NCBI RefSeq assembly: GCF_014647515.1
Contig: NZ_BMPI01000008.1
Location: 107,488 to 171,487 of the forward strand
Length of the DNA stretch: 64,000 nucleotides
Direction of reading: 5' to 3'
Source of the DNA: Dactylosporangium sucinum
GTDB taxonomy: Bacteria > Actinomycetota > Actinomycetes > Mycobacteriales > Micromonosporaceae
Positions 11,821-21,998 of this stretch are shown here, in pieces (within the stretch, counting starts at the first letter, position 1; the number at the start of each line of letters is the position of its first letter). The translations under genes and the position numbers were made by a program. Below the pieces are notes generated by a model. The model was not told the origin of the DNA. It did not search any database and was given only the letters and a program-made list of their open reading frames with translations.

Positions 11821-13881
11821 ATGGAGCAGAGCGCGCTGCGGAACACCGCGCCTCCGCGGCACGCACGGCGGTTCTTTGCGTACGTTGCCTGCGTCGTGGT
11901 CGTCGCGCTCGGGATGCTCGTGGGCAGCCTGTTGGCCGGGGTGCCGGACCGGCTGCCCGCCGCGTTCTGGCTGTTCGCCGTGCTCGCGCTCGCGGCCGAC
12001 ACGCCCTGGTTCGCGCAGGGTGGGCGTGAGGACTCGGTTCCGGCGTTTCCCTCAATTTGTTTCACGTTCGCGATCCTGCTGCAGTTCGGGTTCGCGCCCG
12101 CGGTGCTGGTCCAGCTCGGGGCCGTGGTCGTCGCCGCGGTCTGGCTGCGGCACACCGTCTGGCGGGCCGCGTTCAACGGCGCGCAGTACCTGCTGTCGTT
12201 CGCCGCCGCCACCGCCGTGCTGCACGCGACCCTCATGCCCGCGGTGGGCTCCGACGTCGACGCGCTGTTCGCCCTGCGGTCCGCGGTGCCGTGGATCGTG
12301 GTCGCGGCGGTGGCGTGGTTCCTGGTCAACAACCTGCTCGTGTCCACCGCGATCTGGCTGCGGTTCGGGGGCGGCTGGAGCGGCGGGTTCCGCCGGGCCG
12401 TCGTGACCGACGCGCTGTCGACCGGGGCGCTGTTGCTGTCCGCGCCCGGACTGGTCGCCGCCGCGCACGTCGACATCCTGCTCGTGCCGCTCGCGCTGGT
12501 GCCGCTGTTCGCGGTACGGCGGATGGCCCGGCTGGCGCTGCAGCGGGCGCAGGCCGCCCGGCGGGACCCCCTCACCGGGCTCGCCAACCGGGAGGCGCTG
12601 GAGCGCGCGGTCGCGGCCGGGCTGCGGGAGCACGCCGAGCGGGCCGAGGGCGGTGCGGCCGACCGGCGCCTCGCCCTGCTGCTGCTCGATCTCGACGGGT
12701 TCAAGCAGGTCAACGACTCGCTCGGGCACCGGGTCGGGGACCGGCTGCTGGAGGAGGTCGCGCGGCGCCTCAGCGCAAGAGCCGGGGACAACCTCGTCGG
12801 GCGGCTCGGCGGCGACGAGTTCGCCATCGTGGTACCACATCTTCGGGACATCGCCGAGGCACGGGCGCGAGCGGCGCAGATCATGCCGGCCCTGGCCGAG
12901 CCGGTGCTGCTCGACGGGCTGCCGATCGACGTCGGCGGCTCGGTGGGCGTGGCCGTCTACCCCGAGCACGGCGGCAGCTTCGAGGAGCTGATGCAGCACG
13001 CGGACGTGGCGATGTACGACGCGAAGGCGCGCGGGGACAACCTCGCCGTGTACGCGCCCGAGTCGGACCACAACTCCCCGGCGCGGCTCAGCCTGCTCGC
13101 CGACCTCCGGCGGGCGCTGGAGTCGCCCGAGGACTCCGGGATCGAGCTGTACTACCAGCCGCAGGTCGAGCTGGCGACCGGCGCCGTCGTCGGGCTGGAG
13201 GCGCTGCTGCGCTGGCGGCACCCGCAGCGCGGGCCGGTCGACCCGGAGGAGCTCATCAAGGTCGCCGAGCACAGCGCCGTGATGCGGCTGCTGACCCTGC
13301 GGATCGTCGACGAGGCCATCGGACAGCTCGCCGCCTGGGGCCCGGCCGCCGGCGACATGCGCGTGGCCATCAACGTCAGCGTGCGCGACCTGCACACGGG
13401 TGAGATCGCCGAGCGGATCGAGGCGCGGCTGCGGGAGTTCGCCGTGGACCCCGCGCGGCTGGAGCTGGAGATCACCGAGAGTGCGCTCATGGCCGACCCG
13501 CGCCGGGTGCTGGCCACGCTGGCCCGCCTGGAGCGCCTGGGCGTGGCGATCGCGCTGGACGACTTCGGTACGGGCTACTCCTCGATGCTGCACCTGCGGA
13601 GGCTCCCGCTGGCCGAGGTCAAGATCGACCGCTCGTTCGTGCTGGGCGTGGCGACCGACCCGGACGACGCGGCGATCGTGCGGTCGATGATCGACCTCGC
13701 CCGGGCCCTCGGGCTGCGGGTGGTGGCGGAGGGCGTCGAGGACGAGCCGACCTGGCGGATGCTCGTCGAATCCGGCTGCGACCTCGCCCAGGGCTGGTAC
13801 TTCGCCCGCCCGATGCCGCCCGCCCAGTTGATCGACTGGCTCACGCGACGGAATCAATCCGTGGCCGTGCACAACACATAA
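11821..13881 (+). CDS. Membrane-bound GGDEF-EAL cyclic-di-GMP enzyme
   Basis: The 686-residue protein starts at an ATG with a GGGGGG-type ribosome site. Residues about 17-235 form seven or so hydrophobic segments (a MASE-like sensor), then a GGDEF domain with intact GGDEF at 330-334 and an EAL domain with EAL at 460-462 and the DDFGTGYSS loop. Both catalytic sets look complete, so it could make or degrade cyclic-di-GMP. An RAGD resembling the inhibitory I-site precedes GGDEF but is one residue further away than usual. In actinomycetes cyclic-di-GMP gates development. It stands alone between ligA and gatC. Confidence 0.92.
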   Translation: MEQSALRNTAPPRHARRFFAYVACVVVVALGMLVGSLLAGVPDRLPAAFWLFAVLALAADTPWFAQGGREDSVPAFPSICFTFAILLQFGFAPAVLVQLGAVVVAAVWLRHTVWRAAFNGAQYLLSFAAATAVLHATLMPAVGSDVDALFALRSAVPWIVVAAVAWFLVNNLLVSTAIWLRFGGGWSGGFRRAVVTDALSTGALLLSAPGLVAAAHVDILLVPLALVPLFAVRRMARLALQRAQAARRDPLTGLANREALERAVAAGLREHAERAEGGAADRRLALLLLDLDGFKQVNDSLGHRVGDRLLEEVARRLSARAGDNLVGRLGGDEFAIVVPHLRDIAEARARAAQIMPALAEPVLLDGLPIDVGGSVGVAVYPEHGGSFEELMQHADVAMYDAKARGDNLAVYAPESDHNSPARLSLLADLRRALESPEDSGIELYYQPQVELATGAVVGLEALLRWRHPQRGPVDPEELIKVAEHSAVMRLLTLRIVDEAIGQLAAWGPAAGDMRVAINVSVRDLHTGEIAERIEARLREFAVDPARLELEITESALMADPRRVLATLARLERLGVAIALDDFGTGYSSMLHLRRLPLAEVKIDRSFVLGVATDPDDAAIVRSMIDLARALGLRVVAEGVEDEPTWRMLVESGCDLAQGWYFARPMPPAQLIDWLTRRNQSVAVHNT

Positions 13882-13959
13882 CCGCCACGAAATAGACTCG
13901 TCGGGTTGACGACCGCATGTCACGCTGCGTCAAGACGACGACCTAAGGAGTACCGCGCG

Positions 13960-14259
13960 ATGGCCACGATTTCCCGCGAAGAGGTGGCGCATCTCGCGCG
14001 CCTCGCGCGGCTTGCCGTCACCGAAGACGAGCTCGACACCTTTGCCGGGCAGCTCGACGTGATCCTGCAGGCCGTCGCCCAGGTGGGCGAGATCGCGGCG
14101 GTCGACGTGCCGCCGACGTCCCACTCCGTCCCGCTGACCAACGTGTTCCGTGACGATGTCGTCCAGCCGAGCCTGCTGCGCGAGGACGCGCTGGCGATGG
14201 CGCCCGACACCGCCGAGGACCGCTTCCGCGTCCCGCGGATCCTGGACGAGGAGGCCTAG
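13960..14259 (+). CDS. gatC: Aspartyl/glutamyl-tRNA amidotransferase subunit C
   Basis: The 99-residue product is standard GatC ([20 protein letters not shown], ending [11 protein letters not shown]). GatC holds GatA and GatB together in the complex that converts Glu-tRNA(Gln) to Gln-tRNA(Gln) and Asp-tRNA(Asn) to Asn-tRNA(Asn). The ATG has an AAGGAG ribosome site 8 nt upstream, so the upstream in-frame codons are not used. The gatA start follows 4 bp after its stop. Confidence 0.96.
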   Translation: MATISREEVAHLARLARLAVTEDELDTFAGQLDVILQAVAQVGEIAAVDVPPTSHSVPLTNVFRDDVVQPSLLREDALAMAPDTAEDRFRVPRILDEEA

Positions 14260-14263
14260 TCCG

Positions 14264-15739
14264 ATGAGTGACGTCACCAAGCTGACCGCAGCGGAGCTGG
14301 GCCGCAAGCTCGCCGCGAAGGAGGTGTCGGCCGTCGAGGTCGCCACCGCCCACCTCGACCGGATCGCCGCCGTCGAGGGCAAGGTCCACGCGTTCCTGCA
14401 CGTCGACCGCGACGGTGCGCTGGCCGCCGCGAAGGCCGTCGACGACCAGCGGGCCAAGGGCGCCGAGCTCGGGCCGCTCGCCGGCGTGCCGATCGGCGTC
14501 AAGGACGTGATCACCACCAAGGGCGTGCCGACCACGGCCGGCTCGAAGATCCTCGAGGGCTGGCGCCCGCCGTACGACGCGACGATCACCAGCCGCCTGC
14601 GCGAGGCCGGCCTGGTCATGCTCGGCAAGACCAACATGGACGAGTTCGCGATGGGCTCGTCGACCGAGTACTCGGCGTACGGGCCGACGTACAACCCGTG
14701 GGACACTACCCGCATCCCCGGCGGCTCCGGCGGTGGCTCGGCCGCGGCCGTCGCCGCCTACGAGGCGCCGCTCGCGATCGGCACCGACACCGGTGGCTCG
14801 ATCCGCCAGCCGGCCGCCGTGACCGGCACCGTGGGCGCGAAGCCGACCTACGGCGGCACCTCGCGGTACGGGCTGATCGCCTTCTCCTCCTCGCTCGACA
14901 CCCCGGGGCCGTGCGCGCGCACGGTCGAGGACGCGGCCCTGCTCCACGCCGTCATCGGCGGGCACGACCCGCGCGACTCGACGTCGATCCCGCAGCCGGT
15001 GCCCGACGTGGTCGGCGCCGCGCGGCTGGGCGCGACCGGCGACCTCAGCGGCGTGCGGCTCGGCCTGGTGCGGGAGTTCTCCGGGGAGGGCGCCGAGCCG
15101 GGCGTCGCCGCCGCCTACCGCGAGTCGGTCGACGCGCTGGTCAAGCTGGGCGCCGAGGTCGTCGAGGTGTCGTGCCCGAGCTTCAAGTTCGCGCTGCCGG
15201 CGTACTACCTGATCGCGCCGAGCGAGTGCTCGTCCAACCTCGCCCGCTTCGACGGCGTGCGGTATGGGCTGCGCACCGGCGACGACGGCCGGCGCTCGCT
15301 GGAGGAGGTCATGTCGCTGACCCGCGACGCGGGCTTCGGCCCCGAGGTCAAGCGGCGCATCATCCTCGGCACCTACGCGCTGTCGGCCGGCTACTACGAC
15401 GCCTACTACGGCCAGGCCCAGAAGGTCCGCACCCTGATCACGCGGGACTTCCAGGCGGCCTTCGAGGCGGCGGACGTACTGGTGGCGCCGACCACGCCGT
15501 TCGTGGCGTTCCCGCTGGGGTCGCGCACGTCCGATCCGTACCAGATGTACCTGGCGGACCTCTTCACGATCCCGTCGAACCTGTACGGCGGCCCGGCGAT
15601 CTCGGTGCCGGCCGGCCTGTCGGAGGGGCTGCCGGTGGGCCTGCAGATCATGGCCCCGACGATGGCCGACGACCGGATGTACCGGGTCGCGGCCGCGCTG
15701 GAGTCGGCGATCCCGCCGTTGACCCCGCCCGCGCTGTAG
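14264..15739 (+). CDS. gatA: Aspartyl/glutamyl-tRNA amidotransferase subunit A
   Basis: The 491-residue amidase has the Ser-cisSer-Lys triad of the amidase-signature family: Lys in GVKDVI near residue 79, and serines in [12 protein letters not shown] and [11 protein letters not shown] near 154 and 178. It releases ammonia from glutamine for GatB. It is coupled to gatC (4-bp gap). A hairpin terminator and a small opposite-strand gene separate it from gatB, so the three subunits are not in one simple operon. Confidence 0.97.
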   Translation: MSDVTKLTAAELGRKLAAKEVSAVEVATAHLDRIAAVEGKVHAFLHVDRDGALAAAKAVDDQRAKGAELGPLAGVPIGVKDVITTKGVPTTAGSKILEGWRPPYDATITSRLREAGLVMLGKTNMDEFAMGSSTEYSAYGPTYNPWDTTRIPGGSGGGSAAAVAAYEAPLAIGTDTGGSIRQPAAVTGTVGAKPTYGGTSRYGLIAFSSSLDTPGPCARTVEDAALLHAVIGGHDPRDSTSIPQPVPDVVGAARLGATGDLSGVRLGLVREFSGEGAEPGVAAAYRESVDALVKLGAEVVEVSCPSFKFALPAYYLIAPSECSSNLARFDGVRYGLRTGDDGRRSLEEVMSLTRDAGFGPEVKRRIILGTYALSAGYYDAYYGQAQKVRTLITRDFQAAFEAADVLVAPTTPFVAFPLGSRTSDPYQMYLADLFTIPSNLYGGPAISVPAGLSEGLPVGLQIMAPTMADDRMYRVAAALESAIPPLTPPAL

Positions 15740-15748
15740 CGAGAACGT

Positions 15749-15774
15749 GGGCGGCCGTCGTTCGGCGGCCGCCC
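15749..15774 (+). terminator. Terminator after gatCA
   Basis: A 9-bp inverted repeat (GGGCGGCCG ... CGGCCGCCC) with an 8-nt loop lies 10 bp after gatA, between convergent gatA and the small reverse gene. It may serve both strands. Confidence 0.65.
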
Positions 15775-15781
15775 TGTTCGC

Positions 15782-15958
15782 TCAGCCGCGGCTGCCCTGC
15801 CGCCAGGAGAACGGGCCGGGCAGGTCGACGCGGTTCTTCTTGCTCCGCGAGTTCCACGACCAGGGGCCCAGCTTGAAGCTCCACGAGGAGAACCCGTCCT
15901 GCGTGAAGTGGAAAATGAAGGGGCCGAACTTCTTGCTCTTCCGAAACTGCACAGGCAT
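15782..15958 (-). CDS. Small 58-residue basic protein, DUF4236-like
   Basis: The product MPVQFRKSKKFGPFIFHFTQ... is Trp/Phe/Lys-rich, with no cysteine and no membrane segment. The opening FRKSKKFGPF recalls the DUF4236 family (FRKSIKxGP), whose role is unknown. The ATG has a strong GGAGAGGAG ribosome site, which supports real translation despite the short length. It lies antisense to the gap between gatA and gatB. Confidence 0.65.
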   Translation of the reverse strand: MPVQFRKSKKFGPFIFHFTQDGFSSWSFKLGPWSWNSRSKKNRVDLPGPFSWRQGSRG

Positions 15959-16036
15959 TTGTCGCTCCTCTCCAGGTTGCCAAGTGATACCCAATGCCGT
16001 GCGTGGATACACCAAGGCTGAAAGCAGGCGAAGACA

Positions 16037-17533
16037 ATGAGCACCGTGACGCAGCTGTCGTACGAGGAGGCGGTGGCCCGGTTCGAGCCGGTCATCGGCC
16101 TGGAGACCCACGTCGAGCTGGGCACCAACACCAAGATGTTCTGCGGCTGCCCGACCGCGTTCGGCGCCGAGCCCAACACCCAGGTCTGCCCGGTCTGCCT
16201 CGGCCTGCCCGGCGCGCTGCCGGTCGCCAACCGCGCCGCGATCGAGGCGACGATCCGCATCGGCCTCGCGCTCAACTGCTCGATCGCGCCGTGGGGCCGG
16301 TTCGCGCGCAAGAACTACTTCTACCCGGACATGCCGAAGAACTTCCAGATCAGCCAGTACGACGAGCCGCTGTGCGTCGAGGGGTATCTCGACGTCGACG
16401 TGGACGGCGAGCTCGTCCGCATCGGCATCGAGCGGGTGCACCTGGAGGAGGACACCGGCAAGTCGCTGCACGTCGGCGGCGCGACCGGCCGCATCCACGG
16501 CGCCACCGAGTCCCTGGTCGACTACAACCGCGCCGGCATCCCGCTCGTCGAGATCGTCACCAAGCCGGTCCCGGGCACGGGCTCCCGCGCCCCCGAGGTC
16601 GCCCGCGCCTACGTCACCGAGCTGCGTGACGTGATCCGCTCCCTCGGCGTCTCCGACGTGCGCATGGAGCAGGGCTCGCTGCGCTGCGACGTGAACACCT
16701 CCCTGAACCGCCCCGGCGCCGATTGGGGCACCCGCACGGAGACCAAGAACGTCAACTCGCTCCGCAGCGTCGAGCGCGCCGTCCGCTCCGAGGTCATCCG
16801 GCAGGCCGGGGTCCTGGAGGCCGGCGGCACGATCACCCAGGAGACCCGGCACTTCCACGAGGACACCGGCGAGACGACGTCGGGCCGCAGCAAGGAGACG
16901 GCGACCGACTACCGCTACTTCCCCGAGCCCGACCTGGTGCCGCTGGCGCCGTCCGCCGACTGGGTCGCCTCGCTGAAGGCGTCGCTGCCGGAGCTGCCGC
17001 GCGTCCGGCGGGCCCGCCAGCAGTCCGAGTGGGGCTTCTCCGACCTGGACATGCAGTCGGTGGTCAACGCGGGCGCCGTGGAGCTGATCTCGGCCACCGT
17101 CGCGGCCGGCGCCACCCCCGCCGCGGCCCGCAAGTGGTGGCTGGGCGAGCTGGCCCGCAAGGCCAACGAGACGGAGACCGAGCTGGAGTCGCTGGGCGTG
17201 ACCCCGGCGGCGGTCGCCGAGCTGCAGAGCCTGGTCGACTCGGGCAAGATCAACGACAAGCTCGCCCGCCAGGTCCTGGAGGCCGTCATCGCCGGCGAGG
17301 GAGCCCCGACGGAGATCGTCGCGGCCCGTGGCCTGGAGGTCGTCTCGGACGAGGGTGCCCTGACGGCGGCCGTGGACGAGGCGATCGCGGCGAACCCGGA
17401 CATTGCCGCGAAGGTCCGCGACGGCAAGGTGGCGGCGGCGGGCGCACTCGTCGGCGCCGTGATGAAGTCGACGGGCGGCAAGGCCGACGCGAAGACGGTC
17501 CGCGAGCTGATCATCGCCCGCCTGACCTCCTGA
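16037..17533 (+). CDS. gatB: Aspartyl/glutamyl-tRNA amidotransferase subunit B
   Basis: The 498-residue product carries the GatB signature ([20 protein letters not shown] near residue 15, the kinase-like catalytic core with [19 protein letters not shown], and the C-terminal YqeY-like tRNA-binding region after about 350). It phosphorylates and amidates the misacylated glutamate or aspartate on tRNA. The start has no obvious ribosome site but the family N-terminus fixes the reading. Without a glutaminyl-tRNA synthetase in the window, GatCAB is the expected route to Gln-tRNA. Confidence 0.97.
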   Translation: MSTVTQLSYEEAVARFEPVIGLETHVELGTNTKMFCGCPTAFGAEPNTQVCPVCLGLPGALPVANRAAIEATIRIGLALNCSIAPWGRFARKNYFYPDMPKNFQISQYDEPLCVEGYLDVDVDGELVRIGIERVHLEEDTGKSLHVGGATGRIHGATESLVDYNRAGIPLVEIVTKPVPGTGSRAPEVARAYVTELRDVIRSLGVSDVRMEQGSLRCDVNTSLNRPGADWGTRTETKNVNSLRSVERAVRSEVIRQAGVLEAGGTITQETRHFHEDTGETTSGRSKETATDYRYFPEPDLVPLAPSADWVASLKASLPELPRVRRARQQSEWGFSDLDMQSVVNAGAVELISATVAAGATPAAARKWWLGELARKANETETELESLGVTPAAVAELQSLVDSGKINDKLARQVLEAVIAGEGAPTEIVAARGLEVVSDEGALTAAVDEAIAANPDIAAKVRDGKVAAAGALVGAVMKSTGGKADAKTVRELIIARLTS

Positions 17534-17552
17534 GGGCGCCGTCCCTCGTGCT

Positions 17553-17608
17553 CATGATCGATGGAGATTTCCGGTCGCTATGACCGCCGGAAGTCTCCAT
17601 CGATCATG
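17553..17608. repeat. Dispersed hairpin element, copy B
   Basis: Two 22-nt arms (17553-17574 and 17587-17608) pair with a single mismatch; they start CATGATCGATGGAGA. It lies between the convergent gatB and metallophosphatase genes, where it could also act as a two-way terminator. Confidence 0.85.
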
Positions 17609-17636
17609 TGTGGCCCTGTCGCTCGGGTCGCCGGAG

Positions 17637-17692
17637 CATGATCGTGGGCACCGTTCGGCTGCCGGGACAGCCGGATGCTTCCCCTGATCATG
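17637..17692. repeat. Dispersed hairpin element, decayed copy B2
   Basis: About 30 bp after copy B is a second, weaker inverted repeat with CATGATC/GATCATG ends. Roughly 20 of 27 arm positions pair, and the inner TTCGGCTG is shared with the copy at 39328. Confidence 0.6.
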
Positions 17693-17709
17693 GGAGCCCC
17701 CGCCCGAGG

Positions 17710-19407
17710 TCAGGAGGGGGACGGCGACAGGGACGGAGACGGGGACTGGGACGGGGAGAGGGACGGGGACGGGGTCGGGGACGCCTTGGTGTCCTCGGGG
17801 ACGATCCGGCGCTGGAGTGCCACCTCGGTCAGGCCCGTGCCGCCGACCTGGATGTCGTCGTAGGCGGTCAGGTGGCGGTCCTTGTCGAAGTACAGGATGG
17901 ACAGCGCGAGCGGCAGGGGCTTCTCGCTCTCCAGTCCGCGCAGGCCCGCGCCGCCCGTCGAGCCCTCGACCATCAGCAGGGTGCGCTCCCGCAGCGGTGG
18001 CTGGGGCGAGGCCGACACCGACGAGGAGGGGGACAGCGACGGGGACGAGGACGGGGACGGGGATTCGGAGGGCAGGACGATGGGCGCGGCGACCGGGCCG
18101 TAGGGGTCCAGGCGGGAGATCGAGCGCTGGTGCTTGTGCCCGGCCAGGACCAGCGGCACCTTGCCGGCCAGGGGTTGGGCCGCCACCGGGTCGTGGACGA
18201 GCGCCACGTCGACCTGCTGCCCGCTGGAGCGGATCTTGTCGGCCAGCAGCTCGCCCGACGTGAGGACCTGGCGGTGCTGCTCGTCGTTGGTGGCGTCGGT
18301 CGACTTGTCCGGCGTGAACCGCGGGTCGCCGATACCGGCGAAGGTCAGGCCCTTGACCGTCTTGATCGAGTCGTCGAGGACGGTCGCGTTGGGCTGCCGG
18401 CCGACGGCGGCCGCGGTGACGGTCGAGTCGTGGTTGCCGCGGATGTAGAGGTACGGGACCTTGAGGCGGCTGATCTCGTTGACGTAGGACGCCTCGGGCT
18501 CGCTGCCCCAGTCGTTGATGTCGCCCGTGTCGACGATCACGTCGACGGCGAACTGGTCGGCCACCGACCGGACCACGCCCCACGCCGCCGGGTTGAGGTG
18601 CATGTCGGAGATGTGCAGCACCTTCGTCGTGCTCGTGTTCGGCTCGTAGACCGGCAGGGCGGAGATCGTGCCGTAGAGCTTGCTGACGTTGAACACGAGC
18701 TTCTGCAGCTGGGCGCGGTACTCCTCGTAGCGGTCGGTGATCCGCCGCGCGTCACCGATGATGGCGGGCGCGTTGACGAGCAGGCCGCGGTAGGTCGGCT
18801 CCTGGATGGCGGCCGGCTTGAACGTGTACGCGGTCGCGACGCCGGTCGAGGCGAGCACCGCGATCACCAGGAAGCCGGCGATCGCCGTCTCCCGCCGGGC
18901 GCGGAACACCAGGCCGACCAGCAGCATCGCGCCGAGGATGCCGGAGCCGGCGGTCTGCATCGCCAGCCGCCGCACGCCGAGGTTGAGCTGGTCGACCGCG
19001 TCGTGGCTGACCTGCTCCAGGTTGCCGCCCCCGGCGGCGAAGGCGCGGGTGCGCGCCTCGTCGAGCGACTCCAGCCGGATGCGCAGGTGGGCCGGGCCGT
19101 CGTGGCTGTCCAGCTCGAGCGAGCCGAGCGGCGGGATCTCGACGGACGTGTCGCCGTACCACGACGGCACCAGCGACAGCTGCGCCCGGAACGGTCCGAT
19201 GTCCTGGGTGGTCGTGCCGCCCAGGGTGACCCCGATGAGCATGCCGATCATGGCCACGACCAGGACCAGCACGCCGTGCAGGATCCGGCGGGTCCGGGCG
19301 AACCGGGGGCGGGGCGGATGATGCCGCCGCCCGGCGGCCATGACGATCGCCCGGCGGCGGACCCGGGTGGCGGCAACAGCGGCTCGCCGGCGGAACGGAG
19401 ACGTCAA
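17710..19407 (-). CDS. Membrane-anchored metallophosphoesterase with Ser/Pro tail
   Basis: The calcineurin-like phosphoesterase motifs are all present: [22 protein letters not shown], a VALVHDP loop and AGHKHQ. N-terminal to them are two membrane segments (near 42-62 and 160-205), so the catalytic domain should face outside. A Ser/Pro-rich insert (near 455-475) and a C-terminal run of SPSPS repeats flank the end. The first possible start is a TTG that overlaps the stop of the upstream dehydrogenase (TTGA); the ATG at 19341 (23 residues shorter) is the alternative. The substrate is not evident. Confidence 0.82.
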   Translation of the reverse strand: MTSPFRRRAAVAATRVRRRAIVMAAGRRHHPPRPRFARTRRILHGVLVLVVAMIGMLIGVTLGGTTTQDIGPFRAQLSLVPSWYGDTSVEIPPLGSLELDSHDGPAHLRIRLESLDEARTRAFAAGGGNLEQVSHDAVDQLNLGVRRLAMQTAGSGILGAMLLVGLVFRARRETAIAGFLVIAVLASTGVATAYTFKPAAIQEPTYRGLLVNAPAIIGDARRITDRYEEYRAQLQKLVFNVSKLYGTISALPVYEPNTSTTKVLHISDMHLNPAAWGVVRSVADQFAVDVIVDTGDINDWGSEPEASYVNEISRLKVPYLYIRGNHDSTVTAAAVGRQPNATVLDDSIKTVKGLTFAGIGDPRFTPDKSTDATNDEQHRQVLTSGELLADKIRSSGQQVDVALVHDPVAAQPLAGKVPLVLAGHKHQRSISRLDPYGPVAAPIVLPSESPSPSSSPSLSPSSSVSASPQPPLRERTLLMVEGSTGGAGLRGLESEKPLPLALSILYFDKDRHLTAYDDIQVGGTGLTEVALQRRIVPEDTKASPTPSPSLSPSQSPSPSLSPSPS

Positions 19408-20606
19408 CTCTTGCCGGCCTCACCGACGTTGCTGATCACGATGCGCAGGATCTTGTCGTCGTCGGGCTTCGGGGTGCCGCGACCGTCCTTGTTCGACGTC
19501 GAGACCCACACGCTGCCGTCGGGTGAGAGGGCGGCCGCGCGCAGCCGGCCGTGGGCACCCTTCAGCAGCGCCACCGGGGCGCCGAAGAGCCCACCCGCCT
19601 GGGTGACCTGCATGACGTACAACCGCTCGCCCTTCAGGCAGGAGGTCACCAGGTAGCCGTTTGTGAAGGCCAGGCCGGAGCACGACGCCTCGGAGGTCTT
19701 CCAGACCTGGATCGGGTTGACGTACTTTGGGTCCGTGCCCTTGCCCTCGACGGCCGGCCAGCCGTAGTTCTTGCCCGCCTCGATCACGTTGATCTCGTCC
19801 CATTCGCCGGCACCGAACTCCACGGCGTAGAGCCGCTTGCTGTCGTCCCAGGCGAAGCCTTGCACGTTGCGATGTCCGTAGCTGTACACCGCGGTTCCGA
19901 ACGGGTTACCGGGTGCCGGCTTGCCGTCGGCCTGGATGCGCAGGATCTTGCCGCCGAGGCTGGCGAGGTCCTGGGCGTTCTCCGGCTTGGCCCCGTCGCC
20001 GGTGGAGACGTAGAGGAACCCGTCGGGGCCGAAGTGGATCTGGCCGCCGTTGTGGATCCCGGCCTTCGGGATGCCGGTCAGGATCGGCTGCGGCGGCTGG
20101 CCGAGCACGAGCTTGGCGACCCGGTTGTCGTCCTTGGCGGTGTAGTAGACGAACACCGTCTTGTCGGTCTCGTAGTTCGGCGAGACGGCGACGCCCAGGA
20201 GGCCGCCCTCGCCGCTCGGCACCGCCTCGTCGATCTTCTGCAGCTCGGCGACCTGCAGCCCGTCGGAGGTCTGCTCCTTGCCGACCTTGAGAAGGCGCTT
20301 GGTGTCACGCTCGGTGACAAGAGCGGAACCATCCGGCAGGAACGCGATGCCCCACGGCACCGACAGGCCCCTCGCCAGGACGGTCGTGGCGACCTCGGCT
20401 TGGCCGCCGCCCTCGTCGCTGTTCGAGGCGGAAACGGATGGGTATGGCGAGAGCTTGGGCGGCGTGCCCAGCTCGTCGGGCGGCGGCGGGCCGAACGAGC
20501 AGGCGGCCAGGGTCAGCACCGCCGCCGCCGTGCAGGCGGCCGGCAGGCTGCGGCCAAGGTGTCGGTGGGTCCGGGCGCTCACCCGCCCAAGACTAGCTTC
20601 AGTCAC
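19404..20606 (-). CDS. Glucose/sorbosone dehydrogenase-family lipoprotein (PQQ type)
   Basis: The product has a signal peptide with lipobox (LTLAACS, Cys near residue 36), a Pro/Ser linker and a six-bladed propeller of the GSDH family with motifs [53 protein letters not shown] and [12 protein letters not shown]. Such proteins oxidise aldoses with PQQ, outside the cytoplasmic membrane. The GTG start at 20606 is chosen for the signal peptide; a GTG 24 bp downstream is possible. Its stop overlaps the metallophosphatase start, so the two are cotranscribed. PQQ dependence is family knowledge. Confidence 0.85.
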   Translation of the reverse strand: MTEASLGRVSARTHRHLGRSLPAACTAAAVLTLAACSFGPPPPDELGTPPKLSPYPSVSASNSDEGGGQAEVATTVLARGLSVPWGIAFLPDGSALVTERDTKRLLKVGKEQTSDGLQVAELQKIDEAVPSGEGGLLGVAVSPNYETDKTVFVYYTAKDDNRVAKLVLGQPPQPILTGIPKAGIHNGGQIHFGPDGFLYVSTGDGAKPENAQDLASLGGKILRIQADGKPAPGNPFGTAVYSYGHRNVQGFAWDDSKRLYAVEFGAGEWDEINVIEAGKNYGWPAVEGKGTDPKYVNPIQVWKTSEASCSGLAFTNGYLVTSCLKGERLYVMQVTQAGGLFGAPVALLKGAHGRLRAAALSPDGSVWVSTSNKDGRGTPKPDDDKILRIVISNVGEAGKS

Positions 20607-20658
20607 AACCTGACGAGCCGCCTGGCGTGCTGAGCGTTCCAGTCTTCATCATCAACCC

Positions 20659-21570
20659 ATGAAGGTGTGGATTGCCCACGAGACCGGGCGGGATCTGCTC
20701 GGCCCGCTGCCCGCCGGCGCCGTCGTCGAGGTCATGCCGGCGCCGGGCGAGCTGCCGTCGGACCCGGCCGACGTGCTCTTCTGGGTCCCGCCGTTCCTGG
20801 CCAAGCCCGACGTGGTGGCCCTGGTCGAGCGGATGCCGGCGCTGCGGGTCGTCCAGCTCATGACGGCCGGCGCCGATGCCTGGGCCGGCCGGCTGCCCGA
20901 GCGGGTGACGCTGTGCGACGCGCGCGGCGTGCACGACTCGCCGACCGCGGAGTGGGTCGTCGCCGCGATCCTGTCCTATCTGCGATGCTTTCCGGAGTTC
21001 GCTCGCGCGCAGGAGCGCGGGCACTGGGCGTACCGCCAAACCTCCGAACTCGCTGGGAAACGCGTCCTCATCGTCGGCGCGGGCTCGATCGGGCGGGCGC
21101 TGGAGGCGCGGCTGGTGCCGTTCGACGTGTCGATCACGCGGGTGGCGCGGCGGGCGCGGGCCGGGGTGCACGGGGTCGACGAGTTGCCGGCGCTGCTGCC
21201 CGAGGCCGACGTCGTGGTGTTGCTGGTCCCGCTGACGGCGGAGACGACCGGGCTTGTCGACAAGGGGTTCCTGCAGTACCTCGGGGACGGCGCGCTGCTG
21301 GTCAACGCGGCCCGCGGGCCGGTCGTGGACACCGCCGCCGTCACCGAGGAGGCGGTGAGCGGCCGGATCGGCTTCGCCGCCGACGTCACCGACCCCGAGC
21401 CGCTGCCGGCCGACCACGCGCTGTGGCGGCTGCCGAACGTCCTGATCACGCCGCACGTCGCCGGCTCGGTGCCGGGCCTGCACCGGCGTGCCTACGGGCT
21501 GGCCGGCGAGCAGTTGCGGCGCCTCGCGGCCGGCGTCGCGCTGGACAACATCGTCAGCGACGGCTACTGA
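20659..21570 (+). CDS. D-isomer-specific 2-hydroxyacid dehydrogenase
   Basis: The 303-residue protein has the family catalytic triad: Arg in VNAARGPVVD, Glu in TDPEPLP and His in TPHVAGS, plus the nucleotide-binding VLIVGAGSIGRALEARL near residue 135. The loop after the second strand lacks the Asp that selects NAD, so NADP may be used. Substrate cannot be predicted. It is divergent from the sugar dehydrogenase (52-bp gap) and its end overlaps a convergent small gene by 7 bp. Confidence 0.85.
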   Translation: MKVWIAHETGRDLLGPLPAGAVVEVMPAPGELPSDPADVLFWVPPFLAKPDVVALVERMPALRVVQLMTAGADAWAGRLPERVTLCDARGVHDSPTAEWVVAAILSYLRCFPEFARAQERGHWAYRQTSELAGKRVLIVGAGSIGRALEARLVPFDVSITRVARRARAGVHGVDELPALLPEADVVVLLVPLTAETTGLVDKGFLQYLGDGALLVNAARGPVVDTAAVTEEAVSGRIGFAADVTDPEPLPADHALWRLPNVLITPHVAGSVPGLHRRAYGLAGEQLRRLAAGVALDNIVSDGY

Positions 21571-21935
21571 GCCGTCTCCAGTTCCTTGCCGCTCGCCGTG
21601 ATCAGGCGGGGCAGGTCGGCGCCGCGGACGGCGTCGAGGGTCACCAGGTGGCCGTTGGCCAGCCGCGCCTGGACGGTGCCACCCTGGCTGACCAGCCCGT
21701 CGACGACGGCCCACGGGACGCGGCGGCTGCCCAGCAGCGCGCGCACCGTGAAGCCGTCCTCGTCGACGTCGGTGCCGGCCCGCCAGGCCCACACCGTGAT
21801 CGCCAGCGGGACGAACAAAATCGGGAGGAACCAGACGCTCTCGGCGAGCAGTGGCACGGCGCCGATCACGGCGATGCCGGCGGCGACGGCGATGGCGGCG
21901 CTGCGCCGGAACTTGACCTTGGCCTTGGTGCTCAC
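21564..21935 (-). CDS. Bacterial PH-domain membrane protein
   Basis: The 123-residue product has two adjacent membrane segments (near 10-50) followed by a short beta-rich domain (DEDGFTVRALLGSRRVPWAVVDGL) typical of actinobacterial PH-like membrane proteins. The function is unknown. I chose the GTG at 21935 because GGGAGGA lies just upstream on that strand. Confidence 0.75.
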   Translation of the reverse strand: MSTKAKVKFRRSAAIAVAAGIAVIGAVPLLAESVWFLPILFVPLAITVWAWRAGTDVDEDGFTVRALLGSRRVPWAVVDGLVSQGGTVQARLANGHLVTLDAVRGADLPRLITASGKELETAQ

Positions 21936-21998
21936 CCGGCCATCCTCCCACCTTTCGTGGAACAGCTTTTTGTCGGTGGGTCGGGGCATACTGGCGCC

